A stretch of 64,000 bases of DNA from Oasisia sp. SBJ-2009. Its lineage: Eukaryota > Annelida > Polychaeta > Sabellida > Siboglinidae. Below, piece after piece: positions 37,701-52,474 of this stretch (the stretch's first letter is position 1; every line of letters starts with the position of its first letter). The stretch covers positions 17,921,589-17,985,588 of the forward strand of contig OZ024867.1 of the NCBI GenBank assembly GCA_964017155.1. The letters run 5' to 3'. The notes below the pieces were generated by a model. That model was not told the origin of the DNA, ran no database searches, and worked only from the letters and a program-made list of their open reading frames with translations. Made by a program: the position numbers and the translations under genes.

Positions 37701-40700
37701 AAGCACTGAAACAATACGAAAAACTCCGAAACACACGGCAACACTCCGCAGCACTCCGCAACAGTCAGAAACACTCCGAAACATACAAAAACACTCCGAA
37801 ACACACCGCAACACTCCGCAATACTCAGCAAAACTCCGCAACATTCGGCAGCACTAAGAAAAACATAGAAACCTTCCGCAACATTAAAGAACACTCAAAA
37901 ACACTCGAAAACACTCAGAAACACTCTGAAACAATAGGAAACACTCCGAAACACTCCGAAACACACCGCAAAACTCCGCTAAGAAACACTAAGAAAAACA
38001 GTGAAATACTAAAAATCATTCCGCATCGTTCCGTAACACTCCTCGACTTTCCTCGACACTGCGAATCAGACGGCAACACGGCAATACTCCAATTCAATCC
38101 GCAACACTAAGAAACACTAAGAAACACTCCGCAGCAACCCGCAACACTAAGAAACACTCCGCAACACCCCGCAACACTCCATCAACACTACGAAACAATA
38201 AGAAACACAAAACGCAAAGAAACACACCACAACACTGAGAAATACTCATCAACACTCCACAAATCTCCGCAACACCCCGCAACACTCCTCAACACTCCGC
38301 AACTCACCGCAACTGTAAGAAACACTAAGAAACACTCCGGAAAACTCCGAAACATTCCGCAGCAATCCGCAACACTAAGAAACACTACGAAACACTCCTC
38401 AACACCCTGCAACACCCCGCAACATTCCATAACACTAAGGAACACTAAGAAACACTATGAAACACTCCGGAACACTCTGAAAAAATCCGAAACACTCCAA
38501 TTCAATCCGCAACACTAAGAAACACTAAGAAACACTCCGCAGCAACCCGCAACACTAAGAAACACTCCGCAACACCCCGCAACACTCCATCAACACTACG
38601 AAACAATAAGAAACACAAAACGCAAAGAAACACACCACAACACTGAGAAATACTCATCAACACTCCGCAAATCTCCGCAACACTACGAAACACTAAGAAA
38701 CACTCCGCAAAACTCCGAAAGACCCCGCAACACTCCGCAGCAACCCGCAACAGAAAGAAACACTACGATACACACCACTTCAATCCGCAACACTTAAGAA
38801 ACACTCCGCAACACTCTGAAATACTCAGAAACATTGAAAAACACTCAAAAACACTCCGATACACTCAGAAACACTCAGAAACAGACAGACCCACTCAGAA
38901 ACACTCAAAAACACTAAGAAACACTAAAAAGCATTCCGCAACACTCAAAAAACCAGTCAGAAACACTCCAAAACACTCAGAAACACAAAAACATTCTGAA
39001 ACACTCCCAAACACACCGCAATACTTCGCAACACAAACAAACACTCCGCAACACTCAGAAACAGTCATAAACACTCCGAAATACACAGTACACACAGAAA
39101 CACTGAAAAACACTCTGAAACACCGAAACACTCCGAAACAATCCCTGAGTCTCTCACAAACTCTCACAAAAACACCGCAACACTGCGCAACACTAGGAAC
39201 CACTCCGCAACACAAAGAAACACAAAGAAATACTCAGAAACACTAAGGAACACAAAGAAACACTCCGGAACACAAAGAAACATTCCGCAAAAACTCCGAA
39301 ACACTCAGCAACTATCCGCAACACTAAAAAACACTCCGGAACACTACGCAACACTCCGCAATACTAAGAAACAATCCGCAACACCCCGCAACACTCCTCA
39401 ACACTCCGCAACTCACTGCAACTGTAAAAAACACTAAGAAACACTCCGGAAAACTCCGAAACACTCCGCAGCAATCCGCAACACTAAGAAACACTAAGAA
39501 ACACTACGAAACACTCCTCAACACTCTGCAACACCCCGCAACACTCCATAACACTAAGAAACACTAAGAAACACTATGAACCACTCCGCAACACTCTGAA
39601 ACAATCCGAAACACTCCGAAAAACTCCAATTCAATCCGCAACACTAAGAAACACTACGAAACACTCCGCAGCAACCCGCAACACTAAGAAACACTCCGCA
39701 ACACCCCGCAACACTCCATCAACACTAAGAAACAATAAGAAACACTCAGCGAAACTAAAAACACTAATGAACTCAAAAACACAAAGAAACACTCCGGAAC
39801 ACAAAGAAACACTCCACAAAAACTCCGAAACACTCAGCAACTATCCGCAACACTAAGAAACACTCCGGAACACTACGCAACACTCCGCAATACTAAGAAA
39901 CAATCCGCAACACCCCGCAACACTCCTCTCAACACTCCGCAACTCACCGCAACTGTAAGAAACACCAAGAAACACTCCGGAAAACTCCGAAACACTCCGC
40001 AACACTAAGAAACACTACGAAACACTCCTCAACACTCTGCAACACCCCGCAACACTCCATAACACTAAGGAACACTAAGAAACACTCGAAAACACTCAGA
40101 AACACTCTGAAACAATAGGAAACACTCCGAAACACTCCGAAACACACCGCAAAACTCCGCTAAGAAACACTAAGAAAAACAGTGAAATACTAAAAATCAT
40201 TCCGCATCGTTCCGTAACACTCCTCGACTTTCCTCGACACTGCGAATCAGACGGCAACACGGCAATACTCCAATTCAATCCGCAACACTAAGAAACACTC
40301 AGAAACACTCCGCAGCAACCCGCAACCCTAAGAAACACTCCGCAACACCCCGCAACACTCCATCAACACTACGAAACAATAAGAAACACAAAACGCAAAG
40401 AAACACACCACAAGACTGAGAAATACTCATCAACACTCCGCAAATCTCCGCAACACTACGAAACACTCCGCAGCAACCCGCAACAGAAAGAAACACTACG
40501 AAACACACCGCAACACTCTGAAACACAAAGAAAATCTCCATAACATTAAAGAACACTAAAAAACAATAAGAGAGACTAAGAAACACCGCAACACTCCGCA
40601 ACACTCCGAAACACTCCACTTCAATCCGCAACACTTAAGAAACACTCCGCAACACTCTGAAATACTCAGAAACATTGAAAAACACTCAAAAACACTCCGA

Positions 40701-43167
40701 TACACTCAGAAACACTCAGAAACAGACAGGCACACTCAGAAACACTCAAAAACACTAAGAAACACTAAGAAACACTAAAAAGCATTCCGCAACACTCAAA
40801 AACAGTCATAAACACTCTGAAACACTCAAAAACACTCCAAAACACACCGCAACACTTCGCAACACAAAACAACACTCCGCAACACTAAGAAATGCATCGA
40901 AATACTCACAAACAGTCATAAACACTCCGAAACACACAGTACACACAGAAACACTGAAAAACACTCTGAAACACTCCGATACAATCAGAAACACTCAGAA
41001 ACAGACAGACCCACTCAGAAACACTCAAAAACACTAAGAAACACTAAAAAGCATTCCGCAACACTCATAAAACCAGTCAGAAACACTCCAAAACACTCAG
41101 AAACACAAAAACATTCTGAAACACTCCCAAACACACCGCAATACTTCGCAACACAAACAAACACTCCGCAACACTCAGAAACAGTCATAAACACTCCGAA
41201 ATACACAGTACACACAGAAACACTGAAAAACACTCTGAAACACCGAAACACTCCGAAACAATCCCTGAGTCTCTCACAAACTCTCACAAAAACACCGCAA
41301 CACTGCGCAACACTAGGAACCACTCCGCAACACAAAGAAACACAAAGAAATACTCAGAAACACTAAGGAACACAAAGAAACACTCCGGAACACAAAGAAA
41401 CATTCCGCAAACACTCAGCAACTATCCGCAACACTAAGAAACACTCCGGAACACTACGCAACACTCCGCAATACTAAGAAACAATCCGCAACACCCCGCA
41501 ACACTCCTCAACACTCCGCAACTCACCGCAACTGTAAAAAACACTAAGAAACACTCCGGAAAACTCCGAAACACTCCGCAGCAATCCGCAACACTAAGAA
41601 ACACTAAGAAACACTACGAAACACTCCTCAACACTCTGCAACACCCCGCAACACTCCATAACACTAAGAAACACTAAGAAACACTATGAACCACTCCGCA
41701 ACACTCTGAAACAATCCGAAACACTCCGAAAAACTCCAACTCAATCCGCAACACTAAGAAACACTACGAAACACTCCGCAGCAACCCGCAACACTAAGAA
41801 ACACTCCGCAACACCCCGCAACACTCCATCAACACTAAGAAACAATAAGAAACACTCAGCGAAACTAAAAACACTAATGAACTCAAAAACACAAAGAAAC
41901 ACTCCGGAACACAAAGAAACACTCCACAAAAACTCCGAAACACTCAGCAACTATCCGCAACACTAAGAAACACTCCGGAACACTACGCAACACTCCGCAA
42001 TACTAAGAAACAATCCGCAACACCCCGCAACACTCCTCTCAACACTCCGCAACTCACCGCAACTGTAAGAAACACCAAGAAACACTCCGGAAAACTCCGA
42101 AACACTCCGCAACACTAAGAAACACTACGAAACACTCCTCAACACTCTGCAACACCCCGCAACACTCCATAACACTAAGGAACACTAAGAAACACTATGA
42201 AACACTCCGCAACACTCCAATTCAATCCGCAACACAAAGAAACACTCCGGAACACAAAGAAACACTCCACAAAAACTCCGAAACACTCAGCAACTATCCG
42301 CAACACTAAGAAACACTCCAGAACACTACGCAACACTCCGCAATACTAAGAAACACTCCGCAACACCCCGCAACACTCCATCAACACTACGAAACAATAA
42401 GAAACACAAAACGCAAAGAAACACACCACAACACTAAGAAACACTCCGCAAAACTCCGAAACACCCCGCAACACTCCGCAGCAACCCGCAAGAGAAAGAA
42501 ACACTACGAAACACACCGCAACACTCCGCAACACTCCGAAATACTCCACTTCAATCCGCAACTCTATGAAACACTCCGCAACACTCTGAAATATTCAGAA
42601 ACATTGAAAAACACTCTAAAACACTCCGATACACTCAGAAACACTCAGAAACAGACAGACACACTAAAAAGCATTCCGCAACACTCAAAAACAGTCATAA
42701 ACACTCTGAAACACTCAAAAACACTCAAAAACACACCGCAACACTTCGCAACACACAAAAACACTCCAAGAAACACTCCGCAACACTAAGAAACAGTCAG
42801 AAACATTTTGAAACACTGAAATACTCCCAACCACTCCGCAACTATCCACAATACTAATAAACGCTAGGATACATTAAGAAACACTAAGGAACAAGAAGAA
42901 ACTCTAAGAAAAAGTAAGAAACATCCAGTAACACACCGCAACCCTCCACAGAACTCCGCAACACTCCACATCAATCCACAACACTAAGAAACACTATGAA
43001 ACACCCCGCAACATTTTGCAACACTAATAAACACTAGGATACACCAAGAACCACAAAGAAACACTAGTAAACATTCCGGAACACTAAAAAAACACTCCGC
43101 CACACTCCGCAACGCTAAGAAACACCAAGAAACACTAAGAAAAACAGTGAAATACTAAAAAACATTC

Positions 43168-43235
43168 CGCATCGTTCCGTAACACTCGTCGACTTTCCTC
43201 GACACTGCGATACAGACGGGAACACTCAGCAATAC
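43168..43235. repeat. Landmark block GCATCGTTCCG...CTCGACTTTCC with CENP-B-box-like site
   Basis: A set of diverged but in-register decamers (GTTCCGTAAC, ACTCGTCGAC, TTTCCTCGAC, ACTGCGATAC, AGACGGGAAC). About 31 copies of the GCATCGTTCCG block occur across the array, roughly one per 1.2 kb. In this copy 43205-43221 reads CTGCGATACAGACGGGA, which matches 8 of 9 core positions of the CENP-B box (nTTCGnnnnAnnCGGGn). The same 8/9 match occurs at 43545, 50931, 52932, 53272, 60447 and 60787. Most other copies read ...GAAACAGACGGC and match 7 of 9. Confidence 0.6.
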
Positions 43236-46200
43236 TCAGGAACACCCAAAACACTGTTAAACACTCAGAAACACACAGAAACACTGAGACACACTGAAAA
43301 CACTCGCAAACACTAGGAAACAAACACTGTAGCGTTCAGAAACACTCGAAAACACTCTGAAACACTCCGAAATATTCCGAAGCACACCGCAACACTTCGC
43401 AACACTCAGAAACACTCCGAAGCACACAGAAACACTCCGCCACACTCCGCAACGCTAAGAAACACCAAGAAACACTAAGAAAAACAGTGAAATACTAAAA
43501 AACATTCCGCATCGTTCCGTAACACTCCTCGACTTTCTTCGACACTGCGATAGAGACGGGAACACTCAGCAATACTCAGGAACACTCAAAAACACTGTTA
43601 AACACTCAGAAACACACAGAAACACTGAGACACACTGAAAACACTCGCAAACACTAGGAAACAAACACTCTGTAGCGTTCAGAAACACTCGAAAACACCC
43701 TGAAACACTGAAACAATACGAAACACTAAGAAACACTCAGAAACACACCGCAAGACTCCGCAACACCAAGAAACACTCCGCAACACTAAGAAACAGTCAG
43801 AAACATTTTGAAACACTGAAAAACACTCGAAAACACTCTGAAACACTCCGAAATATTCCGAAGCACACCGCAACACTTCGAAACTCTCCGAAATACTCAT
43901 AAACACTCTGAAACAATACGAAAAACTCCGAAACACACCGCAACACTCCGCAACACTTAGAAACAGTCAGAAACACTCCGAAGCACACAGAAACTCCACA
44001 ACACTCCACATCAATCCGCAACACTCCGCAACAGTAAGAAACACTAAGAAACACTAAGAAACACCAAGAAACACTAAGAAACACTAAGAAACGTTCCGCA
44101 ACCCTAATAAACACTAAGATACACCAAGAACCACTAAAAAGCACTCGTAAACACTCCGGAACACTAAAGAACACTCAAAAACACTCGAAAGCACACCGAA
44201 GCACACCGCAACACTCGGCAACACTCAGAAACACTCCGAAACGCTCATAAGCACTAAGAAACATCCAGTAACACACCGCAACCCTCTACAGAACTCCGCA
44301 ACACTCCACATCAAGCCGCAACACTAACAAACACTCCGAAACACTAAGAAACACAAAGAAACACTCCGGAATACAAAGAAACATTCCGCAAAACTCCGAA
44401 ACAATCCGCACTCAGAAACAGTCAGAAACACTCTAAAACACTAAGAAAAACTAAGATGAACTCCGCAACACAAATAAACACTCCGCAACACAAAGAAACA
44501 TTCTGAAACAGTCATAAACACTCAAAAACATCTTGAAACACTCCGCAACACTAAAAAACACTAAGATATACAAAGAAACACTCCGCAACACTCAGAAAAA
44601 CTCAACACATTCACAAACAGACAGAAACACTGCTCGTCATTCCTCGGCACTCCGCAACACTCCGCAACACTAAAAAAAACAAGAAACACTCCGCAACACT
44701 AAGAAACACTCCGCAACACTAATAAACACTAAGGTAAACCAAGAATCACTAAGAAACACTAGTAAACACTCCGGAACACTAAAAAACACTCAGAAAGACT
44801 AAGAAACACTAAGAAAACCAGTGAAATACTAAAAAAATTCCGCATCGTTCCGTAACACTTCTCGACACTCCTCGACACTCCGAAACAGACGGCAACACTC
44901 AGCAATATTCAGGAACACTCAAAAACACTGTTAAACACTACGAAACACCACGAAACACAGCGCAACATTCCGCAACACCAAAAAAACACTAAGAAACACT
45001 AAGAGATACTAAGAAACAGTAAGAAAAAACGTAAAGAAACACTAAGAAACACAAACACTCCGTAACACTCTTCGACACGGCGAAACACTCCGCAACAGTC
45101 CGAAACACCAAACAACAAGAAACACTCCGCAACACTAAGACACACTGCAACACTCCGCAACACCAAAAAACACTCCGCAACACTGCCAAACACCTCGCAA
45201 CACTGGGTAACACTAAGGAACACTGAGGAACATTCAACAACATTAAGAAACTCAAAGAAGCACTAGGGACCACTAAGAAACAGCAAGAAACACTCAGAGA
45301 CACTGAGAAACAATCAGAGACACTAAGAAACACTAAGAAACATAAAGAAATACTAGGAAACATTTCGCAATACTAAACGTTCCGCATCACATAGAAACCC
45401 GCGCAACACTAAGAAACACTAAGAAAAACTAAGAAACACCCCGCAGCAGTATGAAACACTAAGAAACACTCCGCAACACCCCGCAACACACCACAACACT
45501 AAGAAATACTCATCAACACTCCGCAACTCTCCGCGACACTACGAAACACTAAAAAACACTCCGCAAAACTCCGAAACACTCCGCAACACTCCGCAGCAAC
45601 CCGAAACAGTAAGAAACACTACGAAACACACCGCAACACTCTGAAACACTCCGAAAAACTCCATAACACTAAGGAACACTAAAAAACAATATGAAAGACT
45701 AAGAAACACACCGCAACACTCCGCAAAACTCCGAAACACTCCGAAACACTCCACTTCAATCCGCAACACTAAGAAACACTCCGCAACACACTGAAATACT
45801 CAGAAACATTGAAAAACACTCTAAAACACTCCGATGCACTCAGAAACACTCAGAAACAGACAGACACACTCAGAAACACTCATAAACACTAAGAAACACT
45901 AAAAACATTCCGCAACACTCAAAAACAGTCATAAACACTCAGACACCCTCTGAAACACTCCAAAACACTCCAAAACACTCCAAAACACTCCAAAACACAC
46001 CGCAACACTTCGCAACACACAAAAACACTCCGCAACACCAAGAAACACTCCGCAACACTAAGAAACAGTCAGAAACATTTTGAACGGAACACTAACAAAA
46101 CATTCAAAACCACTCAGAAACACTCTGAAACACCCAGAAACACTCCGCCACACTCCGAAACACTCCGCAACACTCCGCAACACTAAGAAACACTAAGAAG

Positions 46201-47467
46201 CACTAAGAAAAACAGTGAAATTCCGCATCGTTCCGAAACACTCCTCGACTTTCCTCTACACTGCGAAACAGACGGCAACACTCAGCAATACTCAGGAACA
46301 CTCAAAAACACTGCTAAACACTAAGAAACACACAGAAACTCTGAGACACACTAAGAAACACCCCGCAACATTCCGCAACACTAATAAACTCTAAGATACA
46401 CCAAGAACCACTAAGAAACACTAGTAAACATTCCGGAACACTAAAAAAACACTCAAAAACACTCGAAAACACTCAAAAACACTCCGCTACACTCCGCAAC
46501 ACAAAGAAACACTAAGAAACACTAAGAAAAACAGTGAAATACTAAAAAACATTCCGCATCGTTCCGTAACACTCCTCGACTTTCCTCGTCACTGCGAAAC
46601 AGACGGCAACACTCAGCAATACTCAGGAACACTTATAAACACTGTTAAACACTCAGAAACACACAGAAACACTGAGACACACGGAAAACACTCGCAAACA
46701 CTAAGTAACAAACACTCTGTAGCGTTCAGAAACATTCGAAAACACCCTGAAACGCTGAAACAATACGAAACACTCAGAAACACTCAGAAACACACCGCAA
46801 GACTACGCAACACTAAGAAACACTCTGCAACACTCCGCAACACCAAGAAACACTCCGCAACACAAAGAAACAGTCAGAAACATTTTGAAACAGTGAAACA
46901 CTCCCAACCACTCCGCAACACTCTACAACACTAATAAACACTAAGATACATTAAGAAACACTAAGGAACAAGAAGAAACTCTAAGAAAAAGTAAGAAACA
47001 CTAAGAAACATCCAGTAACACCGCAATCCTCCACAGAACTCCGCAAGACTCTACATCAATCCGCAACACTAAGAAACACTAAGAAACACCCCGCAACATT
47101 TTGCAACACTAAGATACACCAAGAACCACTAAGAAACACTAGTAAACATCCCGGAACACTAAAAAAAACTCAAAAACACTCCGCCACACTCCGCAACATT
47201 ATGAAACACTAAGAAACACTAAGAAAAACAGTGAAATACTAAAAAAACATTCCGCATCGTTCCGTAACACTCCTCGACTTTCCTCGACACTGCGAAACAG
47301 ACGGCAACACTCAGCAATATTCAGGAACACTCAAAAACACTTTTAAACACTCAGAAACACACAGAACCAGTAAGACACACTGAAAACACTCGCAAATACT
47401 AGGAAACAAACACTCTGTAGCGTTCAGAAACACTCGAAAACACCCTGAAACACTCTGAAACAATACG

Positions 47468-47577
47468 AAACACTCAGAAACACTCAGAAACACTCAGAAA
47501 CACTCAGAAACACTCAGAAACACTCAGAAACACTCAGAAACACTCAGAAACACTCAGAAACACTCAGAAACACTCAG
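47468..47577. repeat. Homogeneous AAACACTCAG run, 11 copies
   Basis: Eleven identical decamers at the end of HOR copy 1, just before AAACACTGAAACAATACG. Confidence 0.95.
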
Positions 47578-50470
47578 AAACACTGAAACAATACGAAAAA
47601 CTCCGAAACACACGGCAACACTCCGCAACACTCCGCAACAGTCAGAAACACTCCGAAACATACAGAAACACTCCGAAACACACCGCAACACTCCGCAATA
47701 CTCTGCAAAACTCCGCAACATTCGGCAGCACTAAGAAAAACATAGAAACCTTCCGCAACACTAAAGAACACTCAAAAACACTCGAAAACACTCAGAAACA
47801 CTCTGAAACAATAGGAAACACTCCGAAACACTCCGAAACACACCGCAAAACTCCGCTAAGAAACACTAAGAAAAACAGTGAAATACTAAAAATCATTCCG
47901 CATCGTTCCGTAACACTCCTCGACTTTCCTCGACACTGCGAATCAGACGGCAACACGGCAATACTCCAATTCAATCCGCAACACTAAGAAACACTCAGAA
48001 ACACTCCGCAGCAACCCGCAACCCTAAGAAACACTCCGCAACACCCCGCAACACTCCATCAACACTACGAAACAATAAGAAACACAAAACGCAAAGAAAC
48101 ACACCACAAGACTGAGAAATACTCATCAACACTCCGCAAATCTCCGCAACACTACGAAACACTCCGCAGCAACCCGCAACAGAAAGAAACACTACGAAAC
48201 ACACCGCAACACTCTGAAACACAAAGAAAATCTCCATAACATTAAAGAACACTAAAAAACAATAAGAGAGACTAAGAAACACACCGCAACACTCCGCAAC
48301 ACTCCGAAACACTCCACTTCAATCCGCAACACTTAAGAAACACTCCGCAACACTCTGAAATACTCAGAAACATTGAAAAACACTCAAAAACACTCCGATA
48401 CACTCAGAAACACTCAGAAACAGACAGGCACACTCAGAAACACTCAAAAACACTAAGAAACACTAAGAAACACTAAAAAGCATTCCGCAACACTCAAAAC
48501 CAGTCATAAACACTCTGAAACACTCCAAAACACTCCAAAACACACCGCAACACTTCGCAACACAAAACAACACTCCGCAACACTAAGAAACGCATCGAAA
48601 TACTCACAAACAGTCATAAACACTCCGAAACACACAGTACACACAGAAACACTGAAAAACACTCTGAAACACTCCGATACAATCAGAAACACTCAGAAAC
48701 AGACAGACCCACTCAGAAACACTCAAAAACACTAAGAAACACTAAAAGCATTCCGCAACACTCAAAAAACCAGTCAGAAACACTCCAAAACACTCAGAAA
48801 CACAAAAACATTCTGAAACACTCCCAAACACACCGCAATACTTCGCAACACAAACAAACACTCCGCAACACTCAGAAACAGTCATAAACACTCCGAAATA
48901 CACAGTACACACAGAAACACTGAAAAACACTCTGAAACACCGAAACACTCCGAAACAATCCCTGAGTCTCTCACAAACTCTCACAAAAACACCGCAACAC
49001 TGCGCAACACTAGGAACCACTCCGCAACACAAAGAAACACAAAGAAATACTCAGAAACACTAAGGAACACAAAGAAACACTCCGGAACACAAAGAAACAT
49101 TCCGCAAACACTCAGCAACTATCCGCAACACTAAGAAACACTCCGGAACACTACGCAACACTCCGCAATACTAAGAAACAATCCGCAACACCCCGCAACA
49201 CTCCTCAACACTCCGCAACTCACCGCAACTGTAAAAACACTAAGAAACACTCCGGAAAACTCCGAAACACTCCGCAGCAATCCGCAACACTAAGAAACAC
49301 TAAGAAACACTACGAAACACTCCTCAACACTCTGCAACACCCCGCAACACTCCATAACACTAAGAAACACTAAGAAACACTATGAACCACTCCGCAACAC
49401 TCTGAAACAATCCGAAACACTCCGAAAAACTCCAATTCAATCCGCAACACTAAGAAACACTACGAAACACTCCGCAGCAACCCGCAACACTAAGAAACAC
49501 TCCGCAACACCCCGCAACACTCCATCAACACTAAGAAACAATAAGAAACACTCAGCGAAACTAAAAACACTAATGAACTCAAAAACACAAAGAAACACTC
49601 CGGAACACAAAGAAACACTCCACAAAAACTCCGAAACACTCAGCAACTATCCGCAACACTAAGAAACACTCCGGAACACTACGCAACACTCCGCAATACT
49701 AAGAAACAATCCGCAACACCCCGCAACACTCCTCTCAACACTCCGCAACTCACCGCAACTGTAAGAAACACCAAGAAACACTCCGGAAAACTCCGAAACA
49801 CTCCGCAACACTAAGAAACACTACGAAACACTCCTCAACACTCTGCAACACCCCGCAACACTCCATAACACTAAGGAACACTAAGAAACACTATGAAACA
49901 CTCCGCAACACTCTGAAACAATCCGAAACACTCCGAAAAACTCCAATTCAATCCGCAACACAAAGAAACACTCCGGAACACAAAGAAACACTCCACAAAA
50001 ACTCCGAAACACTCAGCAACTATCCGCAACACTAAGAAACACTCCAGAACACTACGCAACACTCCGCAATACTAAGAAACACTCCGCAACACCCCGCAAC
50101 ACTCCATCAACACTACGAAACAATAAGAAACACAAAACGCAAAGAAACACACCACAACACTAAGAAACACTCCGCAAAACTCCGAAACACCCCGCAACAC
50201 TCCGCAGCAACCCGCAAGAGAAAGAAACACTACGAAACACACCGCAACACTCCGCAACACTCCGAAATACTCCACTTCAATCCGCAACTCTATGAAACAC
50301 TCCGCAACACTCTGAAATATTCAGAAACATTGAAAAACACTCTAAAACACTCCGATACACTCAGAAACACTCAGAAACAGACAGACACACTAAAAAGCAT
50401 TCCGCAACACTCAAAAACAGTCATAAACACTCTGAAACACTCAAAAACACTCCAAAACACACCGCAACAC

Positions 50471-52474
50471 TTCGCAACACACAAAAACACTCCAAGAAAC
50501 ACTCCGCAACACTAAGAAACAGTCAGAAACATTTTGAAACACTGAAATACTCCCAACCACTCCGCAACTATCCACAATACTAATAAACGCTAGGATACAT
50601 TAAGAAACACTAAGGAACAAGAAGAAACTCTAAGAAAAAGTAAGAAACATCCAGTAACACACCGCAACCCTCCACAGAACTCCGCAACACTCCACATCAA
50701 TCCACAACACTAAGAAACACTATGAAACACCCCGCAACATTTTGCAACACTAATAAACACTAAGATACACCAAGAACCACAAAGAAACACTAGTAAACAT
50801 TCCGGAACACTAAAAAAACACTCCGCCACACTCCGCAACGCTAAGAAACACCAAGAAACACTAAGAAAAACAGTGAAATACTAAAAAACATTCCGCATCG
50901 TTCCGTAACACTCGTCGACTTTCCTCGACACTGCGATACAGACGGGAACACTCAGCAATACTCAGGAACACCCAAAACACTGTTAAACACTCAGAAACAC
51001 ACAGAAACACTGAGACACACTGAAAACACTCGCAAACACTAGGAAACAAACACTGTAGCGTTCAGAAACACTCGAAAACACTCTGAAACACTCTGAAACA
51101 ATAGGAAACACTCCGAAACACTCCGAAACACACCGCAAAACTCCGCTAAGAAACACTAAGAAAAACAGTGAAATACTAAAAATCATTCCGCATCGTTCCG
51201 TAACACTCCTCGACTTTCCTCGACACTGCGAATCAGACGGCAACACGGCAATACTCCAATTCAATCCGCAACACTAAGAAACACTAAGAAACACTCCGCA
51301 GCAACCCGCAACACTAAGAAACACTCCGCAACACCCCGCAACACTCCATCAACACTACGAAACAATAAGAAACACAAAACGCAAAGAAACACACCACAAC
51401 ACTGAGAAATACTCATCAACACTCCACAAATCTCCGCAACACCCCGCAACACTCCTCAACACTCCGCAACTCACCGCAACTGTAAGAAACACTAAGAAAC
51501 ACTCCGGAAAACTCCGAAACATTCCGCAGCAATCCGCAACACTAAGAAACACTACGAAACACTCCTCAACACCCTGCAACACCCCGCAACATTCCGTAAC
51601 ACTAAGGAACACTAAGAAACACAATGAAACACTCCGGAACACTCTGAAAAAATCCGAAACACTCCAATTCAATCCGCAACACTAAGAAACACTAAGAAAC
51701 ACTCCGCAGCAACCCGCAACACTAAGAAACACTCCGCAACACCCCGCAACACTCCATCAACACTACGAAACAATAAGAAACACAAAACGCAAAGAAACAC
51801 ACCACAACACTGAGAAATACTCATCAACACTCCGCAAATCTCCGCAACACTACGAAACACTAAGAAACACTCCGCAAAACTCCGAAAGACCCCGCAACAC
51901 TCCGCAGCAACCCGCAACAGAAAGAAACACTACGATACACACCACTTCAATCCGCAACACTTAAGAAACACTCCGCAACACTCTGAAATACTCAGAAACA
52001 TTGAAAAACACTCAAAAACACTCCGATACACTCAGAAACACTCAGAAACAGACAGACCCACTCAGAAACACTCAAAAACACTAAGAAACACTAAAAAGCA
52101 TTCCGCAACACTCAAAAAACCAGTCAGAAACACTCCAAAACACTCAGAAACACAAAAACATTCTGAAACACTCCCAAACACACCGCAATACTTCGCAACA
52201 CAAACAAACACTCCGCAACACTCAGAAACAGTCATAAACACTCCGAAATACACAGTACACACAGAAACACTGAAAAACACTCTGAAACACCGAAACACTC
52301 CGAAACAATCCCTGAGTCTCTCACAAACTCTCACAAAAACACCGCAACACTGCGCAACACTAGGAACCACTCCGCAACACAAAGAAACACAAAGAAATAC
52401 TCAGAAACACTAAGGAACACAAAGAAACACTCCGGAACACAAAGAAACATTCCGCAAAAACTCCGAAACACTTC
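50471..52474. repeat. 2.0-kb insertion in HOR copy 2
   Basis: Within copy 2, 50471-51081 and the segment starting at about 52472 are the same part of the HOR, offset about 2001 bp. Between them, 51082-52471 matches 37915-39300 with a constant offset of 13167 (38094/51261, 38188/51355, 38502/51669, 38895/52062). So a segment from an older HOR type, about 13 kb to the left, sits inside the newer unit, flanked by a ~0.6-kb duplication. Confidence 0.8.
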
